A DNA stretch of 64,000 nucleotides from Petrolisthes cinctipes (lineage: Eukaryota > Arthropoda > Malacostraca > Decapoda > Porcellanidae). Made by a program: the position numbers and the translations under genes. Shown here one piece after another: positions 24,076 through 35,800 of the stretch. Every line of letters starts with the position of its first letter. Position 1 is the stretch's first letter. The stretch lies in contig JAWQEG010000488.1 in assembly GCA_033782935.1 (NCBI GenBank), positions 868,001 through 932,000 on the forward strand, given 5' to 3'. The notes under the pieces are model-generated. The model was not told the DNA's origin. It saw only the letters and a list, made by a program, of their open reading frames with translations, and ran no database searches.

Positions 24076-26559
24076 ATCGATCTTTTAGGTGCCAAAAAGT
24101 CGATATCTCAAATTCAGTCCCAAAACACCCGAAAATTCGATATTTAGGGGTCCCAGAAGCGATCTGTACATGCCTACTCCGTGTTAGAGTATTTTCAAAA
24201 TACATGCTCAAAACATACTGAAAATCGATCTTTTAGGTGCACAAAAGTCGATATGTGCATGCATCTTCAGTACCCGTTTATATCTCAAATTCAGGCTCAA
24301 AACACCCGAAAATTCAATATTTTAGGGTCCCAGAAGCAATCTGTACATGCCTACTCAGTGTTATAGTATTTTCAAAATACAGGCCCAAAACATGCTGAAA
24401 ATCGATATTTTAGATGCCCAAGGTCAATATGTGCATGTATCTTCTGTACCCGTTTATATCTCAAATTCAGGCTCAAAACACCCGAAAATTCAATATTTTG
24501 GGGTCCCAGAAGCAATCTGTACATGCCTACACAGTGCTAGAATATTTTCAAAATATAGGCTAAAAACATGCTAAAAATCGACATTTTAGGTGCCAAAAAA
24601 TCGATATCTCAAATTCAGTCCCAAAACACCCGAAAATTCGATATTTAGAGGTCCCAGAAGGTATCTGTACATGCCTACTCCGTGTTAGAGTATTTTCAAA
24701 ATACAGGCCAAAAACATACTGAAAATCGATCTTTTAGGTGCCCAAAAGTCGATATGTGCATGCATCTTCTGTACCCGTTTATATCTCAAATTCTGGCCCT
24801 AAACACCCGAAAATTCGATATTTTGGGGTCCCAGAAGCGATCTGTACATGCCTACTCCGTGTTAGAGTATTTTCAAAATTCAGGCCCAAAACATGCTGAA
24901 TATCGATATTTTTGGTGCCCAAAGTCAATATGTGCATGTATCTTCTGTACCCGTTTATATCTCAAATTCAGGCTCAAAACACCCGAAAATTCAATATTTT
25001 GGGGTCCCAGAAGCAATCTGTACATGCCTACTCAGTGCTAGAATATTTTCAAAATACAGGCCCAAAACGTGCTGAAAATCGATATTTTAGATGCCCAAAG
25101 TCAATATGTGCATGTATCTTCTGTACCCGTTTATATCTCAAATTCAGGCTCAAAACACCCGAAAATTCAATATTTTGGGGTCCCAGAAGCAATCTGTACA
25201 TGCCTACTCAGTGTTAGAGTATTTTCAAAATACAGGCCCAAAACATGCTGAAAATCGATATTTTAGATGCCCAAAGTCAATATGTGCATGTATCTTCTGT
25301 ACCCGTTTATATCTCAAATTCAGGCTCAAAACACCCGAAAATTCAATATTTTGGGGTCCCAGAAGCAATCTGTACAGTGCTAGAATATTTTCAAAATATA
25401 GGCTAAAAACATGCTCAAAATCGATCTTTTAGGTGCCAAAAAGTCGATATCTCAAATTCAGTCCCAAAACACCCGAAAATTCGATATTTTGGGGTCCCAG
25501 AAGCAATCTGTACATGCCTACTCAGTGTTAGAGTATTTTCAAAATTCATGCCCAAAACATGCTGAAAATTGATATTTTTGGTGCCCAAAGTCAATATGTG
25601 CATGTATCTTCTGTACCCGTTTATATCTCAAATTCAGGCTCAAAACACCCGAAAATTCAATATTTTGGGGTCCCAGAAGCAATCTGTACATGCCTACTCA
25701 GTGTTAGAGTATTTTCAAAATACAGGCCCAAAACATGCTGAAAATCGTTATTTTAGATGCCCAAAGTCAATATGTGCATGTATTTTCTGTACCCGTTTAT
25801 ATCTCAAATTCAGGCTCAAAACACCCGAAAATTCAATATTTTGGGGTCCCAGAAGCAATCTGTATATGCCTACACATTTCTAGAATATTTTCAAAATATA
25901 GGCTAAAAACATGCTAAAAATCGACATTTTAGGTGCCAAAAAATCGATATCTCAAATTCAGTCCCAAAACACCCGAAAATTCGATATTTAGAGGTCCCAG
26001 AAGGTATCTGTACATGCCTACTTCGTGTTAGAGTATTTTCAAAATACAGGCCAAAAACATACTGAAAATCGATCTTTTAGGTGCACAAAAGTCGATATGT
26101 GCATGCATCTTCTGTACCCGTTTATATCTCAAATTCTGGCCCTAAACACCCGAAAATTCGATATTTTGGGGTCCCTGAAGCGATCTGTACATGCCTACTC
26201 CGTGTTAGAGTATTTTCAAAATTCAGGCCCAAAACATGCTGAAAATCGATATTTTTGGTGCCCAAAGTCAATATGTGTATGTATCTTCTGTACCCGTTTA
26301 TATCTCAAATTCAGGCTCAAATCACCTGAAAATTCAATATTTTGGGGTCCCAGAAGCAATCTGTACAGTGCTAGAATATTTTCAAAATATAGGCTTAAAA
26401 ACATGCTAAAAATCGATCTTTTAGGTGCCAAAAAGTCGATATCTCAAATTCAGGCTCAAAACACCCGAAAATTCGATATTTAGGGGTCCCAGAAGCGATC
26501 TGTACATGCCTACTCCGTGTTAGAGTATTTTCAAAATACATGCTCAAAACATACTGAAA

Positions 26560-29500
26560 ATCGATCTTGTAGGTGCACAAAAGTCTATATGTGCATGCAT
26601 CTTCAGTACCCGTTTATATCTCAAATTCAGGCTCAAAACACCCGAAAATTCAATATTTTGGGGTCCCAGAAGCAATCTGTACATGCCTACTCAGTGTTAG
26701 AGTATTTTCAAAATACAGGCCCAAAACATGCTGAAAATCGATATTTTAGATGCCCAAAGTCAATATGTGCATGTATCTTCTGTACCCGTTTATATCTCAA
26801 ATTCAGGCTCAAAACACCCGAAAATTCAATATTTTGGGGTCCCAGAAGCAATCTGTACAGTGCTAGAATATTTTCAAAATATAGGCTAAAAACATGCTAA
26901 AAATCGACATTTTAGGTGCCAAAAAATCGATATCTCAAATTCAGTCCCAAAACACCCGAAAATTCGATATATAGAGGTCCCAGAAGGTATCTGTACATGC
27001 CTACTCCGTGTTAGAGTATTTTCAAAATACAGGCCAAAAACATACTGAAAATCTATCTTTTAGGTGCACAAAAGTCGATATGTGCATGCATCTTCTGTAT
27101 CCGTTTATATCTCAAATTCTGGCCCTAAACACCCGATAATTCGATATTTTGGGGTCCCAGAAGCGATCTGTACATGCCTACTCCGTGTTAGAGTATTTTC
27201 AAAATTCAGGCCCCAAACATGCTGAAAATCGATATTTTTGGTGCCCAAAGTCAATATGTGCATGTATCTTCTGTACCCGTTTATATCTCAAATTCAGGCT
27301 CAAAACACCCGAAAATTCAATATTTTTGGGTCCCAGAAGCAATCTGTACAGTGCTAGAATATTTTCAAAATATAGGCTAAAAACATGCTAAAAATCGATC
27401 TTTTAGGTGCCAAAAAGTCGATATCTCAAATTCAGTCCCAAAACACCCGAAAATTCGATATTTCGGGGTCCCAGAAGCGATCTGTACATGCCTACTCCGT
27501 GTTAGAGTATTTTCAAAATTCAGGCCCCAAGCATGCTGAAAATCGATATTTTTGGTGCCCAAAGTCAATATGTGCATGTATCTTCTGTACCCGTTTATAT
27601 CTCAAATTCAGGCTCAAAACACCCGAAAATTCAATATTTTTGGGTCCCAGAAGCAATCTGTACAGTGCTAGAATATTTTCAAAATATAGGCTAAAAACAT
27701 GCTAAAAATCGATCTTTTAGGTGCCAAAAAGTCGATATCTCAAATTCAGTCCCAAAACACCCGAAAATTCGATATTTCGGGGTCCTAGAAGCGATCTGTA
27801 CATGCCTACTCCGTGTTAGAGTATTTTCAAAATACATGCTCAAAACATACTGAAAATCGATCTTTTAGGTGCACAAAAGTCGATATGTGCATGCATCTTC
27901 AGTACCCGTTTATATCTCAAATTCAGGCTCAAAACACCCGAAAATTTAATATTTTGGGGTCCCAGAAGCAATCTGTACATGCCTACTCAGTGTTAGAGTA
28001 TTTTCAAAATACAGGCCCAAAACATGCTGAAAATCGATATTTTAGATGCCAAAAGTCAATATGTGCATGTATCTTCTGTACCCGTTTATATCTCAAATTC
28101 AGCCTCAAAACACCCGAAAATTCAATATTTTGGGGTCCCAGAAGCAATCTGTACAAGCCTACACAGTGCTAGAATATTTTCAAAATATAGGCTAAAAACA
28201 TGCTAAAAATCGACATTTTAGGTGCCAAAAAATCGATATCTCAAATTCAGTCCCAAAACACCCGAAAATTCGATATTTAGAGGTCCCAGATGGTATCTGT
28301 ACATGCCTACTCCGTGTTAGAGTATTTTCAAAATACAGGCCAAAAACATACTGAAAATCGATCTTTTGGGTGCCCAAAAGTCGATATGTGCATGCATCTT
28401 CTGTACCTGTTTATATCTCAAATTCTGGCCCTAAACACCCGAAAATTCGATATTTTGGGGTCCCAGAAGCGATCTGTACATGCATCCTCCGTGGTAGAGT
28501 ATTTTCAAAATTCAGGCCCAAAACATGCTGAAAATCGATATTTTTGGTGCCCAAAGTTAATATGTGCATGTAACTTCTGTACCCGTTTATATCTCAAATT
28601 CAGGCTCAAAACACCCGAAAATTCAATATTTTGGGGTCCCAGAAGCAATCTGTACATGCCTACTCAGTGCTAGAATATTTTCAAAATATAGGCTAAAAAC
28701 ATGCTAAAAATCGACATTTTAGGTGCCAAAAAATCGATATCTCAAATTCAGTCCCAAAACACCCGAAAATTCGATATTTAGGGGTCCCAGAAGCGATCTG
28801 TACATGCCTACTCCGTGTTAGAGTATTTTCAAAATACATGCTCAAAACATACTGAAAATCGATCTTTTAGGTGCACAAAAGTCGATATGTGCATGCATCT
28901 TCAGTACCCGTTTATATCTCAAATTCAGGCTCAAAACACACGAAAATTCAATATTTTGGGGTCCCAGAAGCAATCCGTACATGCCTACTCAGTGTTAGAG
29001 TATTTTCAAAATACAGTCCAAAAACATGCTGAAAATCGATATTTTAGATGCCCAAAGTCAATATGTGCATGTATCTTCTGTACCCGTTTATATCTCAAAT
29101 TCAGGCTCAAAACACCCGAAAATTCAATATTTTGGGGTCCCAGAAGCAATCTGTACATACCTACACAGTGCTAGAATATTTTCAAAATATAGGCTAAAAA
29201 CATGCTAAAAATCGACATTTTAGGTGCCAAAAAATCGATATCTCAAATTCAGTCCCAAAACCCCCGAAAATTCGATATTGAGAGGTCCCAGAAGGTATCT
29301 GTACATGCCTACTCCGTGTTAGAGTATTTTCAAAATACAGGCCCAAAACGTGCTGAAAATCGATATTTTAGATGCCCAAAGTCAATATGTGCATGTATCT
29401 TCTGTACCCGTTTATATCTCAAATTCAGGCTCAAAACACCCGAAAATTCAATATTTTGGGGTCCCAGAAGCAATCTGTACATGCCTACTCCGTGTTAGAG

Positions 29501-32500
29501 TATTTTCAAAATACATGCTCAAAACATACTGAAAATCGATCTTTTAGGTGCACAAAAGTCGATATGTGCATGCATCTTCAGTACCCGTTTATATCTCAAA
29601 TTCAGGCTCAAAACACACGAAAATTCAATATTTTGGGGTCCCAGAAGCAATCTGTACATGCCTACTCAGTGTTAGAGTATTTTCAAAATACAGGCCCAAA
29701 ACATGCTGAAAATCGATATTTTAGATGCCGAATGTCAATATGTGCATGTATCTTCTGTACCCGTTTATATCTCAAATTCAGGCTCAAAACACCCGAAAAT
29801 TCAATATTTTGGGGTCCCAGAAACAATCTGTACATGCCTACACAGTGCTAGAATATTTTCAAAATATAGGCTAAAAACATGCTAAAAATCGACATTTTAG
29901 GTGCCAAAAAATCGATATCTCAAATTCAGTCCCAAAACACCCGAAAATTCGATATTTAGAGGTCCCAGAAGGTATCTGTACATGCTTACTCCGTGTTAGA
30001 GTATTTTCAAAATACAGGCCAAAAACATACTGAAAATCGATCTTTTAGGTGCCCAAAAGTCGATATGTGCATGCATCTTCTGTATCCGTTTATATCTCAA
30101 ATTCTGGCCCTAAACACCCGAAAATTCGATATTTTGGGGTCCCAGAAGCGATCTGTACATGCCTACTCCGTGTTAGAGTATTTTCAAAATTCAGGCCCAA
30201 AACATGCTGAAAATCGATATTTTTGGTGCCCAAAGTCAATATGTGCATGTATCTTCTGTACCCGTTTATATCTCAAATTCAGGCTCAAAACACCCGAAAA
30301 TTCAATATTTTGGGGTCCCAGAAGCAATCTGTACATGCCTACTCAGTGCTAGAATATTTTCAAAATATAGGCTAAAAACATGCTAAAAATCGATCTTTTA
30401 GGTGCCAAAAAGTCGATATCTCAAATTCAGTCCCAAAACACCCGAAAATTCGATATTTAGGGGTCCCAGAAGCGATCTGTACATGCCTACTCCGTGTTAG
30501 AGTATTTTCAAAATACATGCTCAAAACATACTGAAAATCGATCTTTTAGGTGCACAAAAGTCGATATATGCATGCATCTTCAGTACCCGTTTATATCTCA
30601 AATTCAGGCTCAAAACACCCGAAAATTCAATATTTTAGGGTCCCAGAAGCAATCTGTACATGCCTACTCAGTGTTATAGTATTTTCAAAATACAGGCCCA
30701 AAACATGCTGAAAATCGATATTTTAGATGCCCAAGGTCAATATGTGCATGTATCTTCTGTACCCGTTTATATCTCAAATTCAGGCTCAAAACACCCGAAA
30801 ATTCAATATTTTGGGGTCCCAGAAGCAATCTGTACATGCCTAAACAGTGCTAGAATATTTTCAAAATATAGGCTAAAAACATGCTAAAAATCGACATTTT
30901 AGGTGCCAAAAAATCGATATCTCAAATTCAGTCCCAAAACACCCGAAAATTCGATATTTAGAGGTCCCAGAAGGTATCTGTACATGCCTACTCCGTGTTA
31001 GAGTATTTTGAAAATACAGGCCAAAAACATACTGAAAATCGATCTTTTAGGTGCCCAAAAGTCGATATGTGCATGCATCTTCTGTACCCGTTTATATCTC
31101 AAATTCTGGCCCTAAACACCCGAAAATTCGATATTTTGGGGTCCCAGAAGCGATCTGTACATGCCTACTCCGTGTTAGAGTATTTTCAAAATTCAGGCCC
31201 AAAACATGCTGAATATCGATATTTTTGGTGCCCAAAGTCAATATGTGCATGTATCTTCTGTACCCGTTTATATCTCAAATTCAGGCTCAAAACACCCGAA
31301 AATTCAATATTTTGGGGTCCCAGAAGCAATCTGTACATGCCTACTCAGTGCTAGAATATTTTCAAAATACAGGCCCAAAACGTGCTGAAAATCAATATTT
31401 TAGATGCCCAAAGTCAATATGTGCATGTATCTTCTGTACCCGTTTATATCTCAAATTCAGGCTCAAAACACCCGAAAATTCAATATTTTGGGGTCCCAGA
31501 AGCAATCTGTACATGCCTACTCAGTGTTAGAGTATTTTCAAAATACAGGCCCAAAACATGCTGAAAATCGATATTTTAGATGCCCAAAGTCAATATGTGC
31601 ATGTATCTTCTGTACCCGTTTATATCTCAAATTCAGGCTCAAAACACCCGAAAATTCAATATTTTGGGGTCCCAGAAGCAATCTGTACAGTGCTAGAATA
31701 TTTTCAAAATATAGGCTAAAAACATGCTCAAAATCGATCTTTTAGGTGCCAAAAAGTCGATATCTCAAATTCAGTCCCAAAACACCCGAAAATTCGATAT
31801 TTTGGGGTCCCAGAAGCAATCTGTACATGCCTACTCAGTGTTAGAGTATTTTCAAAATTCATGCCCAAAACATGCTGAAAATTGATATTTTTGGTGCCCA
31901 AAGTCAATATGTGCATGTATATTCTGTACCCGTTTATATCTCAAATTCAGGCTCAAAACACCCGAAAATTCAATATTTTGGGGTCCCAGAAGCAATCTGT
32001 ACAGTGCTAGAATATTTTCAAAATATAGGCTAAAAACATACTGAAAATCGATATTTTAGGTGCACAAAAGTCGATATGTGCATGCATCTTCAGTACCCGT
32101 TTATATCTCAAATTCAGGCTCAAAACACCCGAAAATTCAATATTTTGGGGCCCCAGAAGCAATCTGTACATGCCTAGTCAGTGTTAGAGTATTTTCAAAA
32201 TACAGGCCCAAAACGTGCTGAAAATCGATATTTTAGATGCCCAAAGTCAATATGTGCATGTATCTTCTGTACCCGTTTATATCTCAAATTCAGGATCAAA
32301 ACACCCGAAAATTCAATATTTTGGGGTCCCAGAAGCAATCTGTACATGCCTACTCCGTGTTAGAGTATTTTCAAAATACATGCTCAAAACATACTGAAAA
32401 TCGATCTTTTAGGTGCACAAAAGTCGATATGTGCATGCATCTTCAGTACCCGTTTATATCTCAAATTCAGGCTCAAAACACCCGAAAATTCAATATTTTG

Positions 32501-32841
32501 GGGTCCCAGAAGCAATCTGTACATGCCTACTGTGTTAGAGTATTTTCAAAATACAGGCCCAAAACATGCTGAAAATCGTTATTTTAGATGCCCAAAGTCA
32601 ATATGTGCATGTATTTTCTGTACCCGTTTATATCTCAAATTCAGGCTCAAAACACCCGAAAATTCAATATTTTGGGGTCCCAGAAGCAATCTGTATATGC
32701 CTACACATTGCTAGAATATTTTCAAAATATAGGCTAAAAACATGCTAAAAATCGACATTTTAGGTGCCAAAAAATCGATATCTCAAATTCAGTCCCAAAA
32801 CACCCGAAAATTCGATATTTAGAGGTCCCAGAAGGTATCTG
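26560..32841 (+). repeat. Large tandem duplication D3, unit 2
   Basis: Same order as unit 1 with two differences: the C-A pair (325 bp) that unit 1 lost is present at 28710-29034, and between B 31881 and B 32575 there is an extra A-B-A stretch of 518 bp. That gives C-B-A-B-A-B at 31733-32750, the variant HOR also seen at 12.5-14.5 kb. Private changes: cttgtaggtgc near 26571, gatatatagagg near 26969, aaaatttaat near 27945, gtcgatatatgc near 30562, gtattttgaaaatac near 31010, atattctgtacc near 31919, and a 2-bp loss cctactgtgttag near 32528. Confidence 0.85.
28155..29330 (+). repeat. Dispersed block R, copy c
   Basis: Full-length counterpart of copy a at an offset of 9,430, with the same rare variants and the 325-bp segment intact. 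It shares gcatgtaacttctg with copy b (22581/28569) but not with copy a, so b and c are closer to each other. Confidence 0.83.
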
Positions 32842-32898
32842 TACATGCTTACTCCGTGTTAGAGTATTTTCAAAATACAGGCCAAAAACATACTGAAA

Positions 32899-35800
32899 AT
32901 CGATCTTTTAGGTGCCCAAAAGTCGATATGTGCATGCATCTTCTGTACCCGTTTATATCTCAAATTCTGGCCCTAAACACCCGAAAATTCGATATTTTGG
33001 GGTCCCAGAAGCGATCTGTACATGCCTACTCCGTGTTAGAGTATTTTCAAAATTCAGGCCCAAAACATGCTGAAAATCGATATTTTTGGTGCCCAAAGTC
33101 AATATGTGCATGTATCTTCAGTACCCGTTTATATCTCAAATTCAGGCTCAAAACACCCGAAAATTCAATATTTTAGGGTCCCAGAAGCAATCTGTACATG
33201 CCTACTCAGTGTTAGAGTATTTTCAAAATACAGGCCCAAAACATGCTGAAAATCGATATTTTAGATGCCCAAGGTCAATATGTGCATGTATCTTCTGTAC
33301 CCGTTTATATCTCAAATTCAGGCTCAAAACACCAGAAAATTCAATATTTTGGGGTCCCAGAAGCAATCTGTACATGCCTACACAGTGCTAGAATATTTTC
33401 AAAATATAGGCTAAAAACATGCTAAAAATCGATATTTTAGGTGCCAAAAAATCGATATATCAAATTCAGTCCCAAAACACCCGAAAATTCGATATTTAGA
33501 GGTCCTGGAAGGTATCTGTACATGCTTACTCCGTGTTAGAGTATTTTCAAAATACAGGCCAAAAACATACTGAAAATCGATCTTTTAGGTGCCCAAAAGT
33601 CGATATGTGCATGCATCTTCTGTACCCGTTTATATCTCAAATTCTGGCCCTAAACACCCGAAAATTCGATATTTTGGGGTCCCAGAAGCGATCTGTACAT
33701 GCCTACTCAGTGTTAAAGTATTTTCAAAATTCAGGCCCAAAACATGCTGAAAATCGATATTTTTGGTGCCCAAAGTCAATATGTGCATGTATCTTCTGTA
33801 CCCGTTTATATCTCAAATTCAGGCTCAAAACACCCGAAAATTCAATATTTTGGGGTCCCAGAAGCAATCTGTACATGCCTACTCAGTGCTAGAATATTTT
33901 CAAAATATAGGCTAAAAACATGCTAAAAATCGATCTTTTAGGTGCCAAAAAGTCGATATCTCAAATTCAGTCCCAAAACACCCGAAAATTCGATATTTAG
34001 GGGTCCCAGAAGCGATCTGTACATGCCTACTCCGTGTTAGAGTATTTTCAAAATACATGCTCAAAACATACTGAAAATCGATCTTTTAGGTGCACAAAAG
34101 TCGATATGTGCATGCATCTTCAGTACCCGTTTATATCTCAAATTCAGGCTCAAAACACCCGAAAATTCAATATTTTGGGGTCCCAGAAGCAATCTGTACA
34201 TGCCTACTCCGTGTTAGAGTATTTTCAAAATACATGCTCAAAACATACTGAAAATCGATCTTTTAGGTGCACAAAAGTCGATATGTGCATGCATCTTCAG
34301 TACACGTTTATATCTCAAATTCAGGCTCAAAACACCCGAAAATTCAATATTTTGGGGTCCCAGAAGCAATCTGTACATGCCTACACAGTGCTAGAATATT
34401 TTCAAAATATAGGCTAAAAACATGCTAAAAATCGACATTTTAGGTGCCAAAAAATCGATATCTCAAATTCAGTCCCAAAACACCCGAAAATTCGATATTT
34501 AGAGGTCCCAGATAGTATCTGTACATGCCTACTCCGTGTTAGAGTATTTTTAAAATACAGGCCAAAAACATACTGAAAATCGATCTTTTAGGTGCCCAAA
34601 AGTCGATATGTGCATGCATCTTCTGTACCCGTTTATATCTCAATTTCTGGCCCTAAACACCCGAAAATTCGATATTTTGGGGTCCCAGAAGCGATCTGTA
34701 CATGCATACTCCGTGGTAGAGTATTTTCAAAATTCAGGCCAAAAACATACTGAAAATCGATCTTTTAGGTGCCCAAAAGTCGATATGTGCATGCATCTTC
34801 TGTACCCGTTTATATCTCAAATTCAGGCTCAAAACACCCGAAAATTCAATATTTTAAAGTCCCAGAAGCAAACTGTACATGCCTACTCAGTGCTATAATA
34901 TTTTCAAAATATAGGCTAAAAACATGCTAAAAATCGATCTTTTAGGTGCAAAAAAGTCGATATCTCAAATTCAGTCCCAAAACACCCGAAAATTCGTTAT
35001 TTAGGGGTCCCAGAAGGTATCTGTACATGCCTACTCCGTGTTAGAGTATTTTCAAAATACATGCTCAAAACATACTGAAAATCGATCTTTTAGGTGCACA
35101 AAAGTCAATATGTGCATGCATCTTCAGTACCCGTTTATATCTCAAATTCAGGCTCAAAACACCCGAAAATTCAATATTTTGGGGTCCCAGAAGCAATCTG
35201 TACATGCCTACTCAGTGCTAGAATTTTTTCAAAATATAGGCTAAAAACATGCTAAAAATCGATCTTTTAGGTGCCAAAAAGTCGATATCTCAAATTCAGT
35301 CCCAAAACACCCGAAAATTCGATATTTAGGGGTCCCAGAAGCGATCTGTACATGCCTACTCCGTGTTAGAGTATTTTCAAAATACATGCTCAAAACATAC
35401 TGAAAATCGATCTTTTAGGTGCACAAAAATCGATATGTGCATGCATCTTCAGTACCCGTTTATATCTCAAATTCAGGCTCAAAACACCCGAAAATTCAAT
35501 ATTTTGGGGTCCCAGAAGCAATCTGTACATGCCTACTCAGTGATAGAGTATTTTCAAAATACAGGCCCAAAACATGCTGAAAATTGATATTTTAGATGCC
35601 CAAGGTCAATATGTGCATGTATCTTCTGTACCCGTTTATATCTCAAATTCAGGCTCAAAACACCCGAAAATTCAATATTTTGGGGTCCCAGAAGCAATCT
35701 GTACATGCCTACACAGTGCTAGAATATTTTCAAAATATAGGCTAAAAACATGCTAAAAATCGACATTATAGGTGCCAAAAGATCGATATCTCAAATTCAG

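Larger units (their letters stand above)
23575..24576 (+). repeat. Reference higher-order repeat, Cy-A1-B1-Cx-A2-B2 hexamer (1,002 bp)
   Basis: Six monomers in order: Cy 23575-23722, A1 23723-23899, B1 23900-24075, Cx 24076-24223, A2 24224-24400, B2 24401-24576. Flavour 1 is marked by ttctggccctaaac and gatatttttggtgcc. Flavour 2 is marked by gtgcacaaaag, cttcagtaccc, tacatgctc and gatattttagatgcc. The C before A1 (Cy) has cgacatttt and gaaggtatctg; the C before A2 (Cx) has cgatctttt and gaagcgatctg. Lengths sum to 148+177+176+148+177+176 = 1,002. The same order recurs at 14518-15519 and 29888-30889, and in slightly shorter form through 1-5 kb. This alternation, not the 501-bp trimer, is the real higher-order period. 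Confidence 0.9.
20572..26559 (+). repeat. Large tandem duplication D3, unit 1 (5,988 bp)
   Basis: Order: A 20572 B C, A 21063 B C, B 21554 C, A 21868 B C, A 22369 B B 22722 C, B 23046, A 23222 B C, A 23723 B C, A 24224 B C, A 24725 B B 25078 B 25254 C, B 25568 B 25744 C, A 26068 B C. It matches the next unit at +5,988 (21063-22620), +6,313 (22713-25600) and +6,831 (25735-about 26010). Shared oddities: aaatctatc (21063), cggccccaagcatgctg-type leads near 21540, agatgccgaatgtcaat (23411), gctgaatatcgat (24899). The last 550 bp have no clear partner. Confidence 0.85.

Noticed and set aside
23575..24576. A CENP-B-box-like site, acccgtttatatctcaa, in A and B and absent from C
   Set aside because: It matches 7 of the 9 fixed bases of the human box on the reverse strand. 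By rough calculation about 0.4 such matches are expected by chance in one monomer on both strands, and two core bases are wrong. The absence from C is just the 29-bp deletion.
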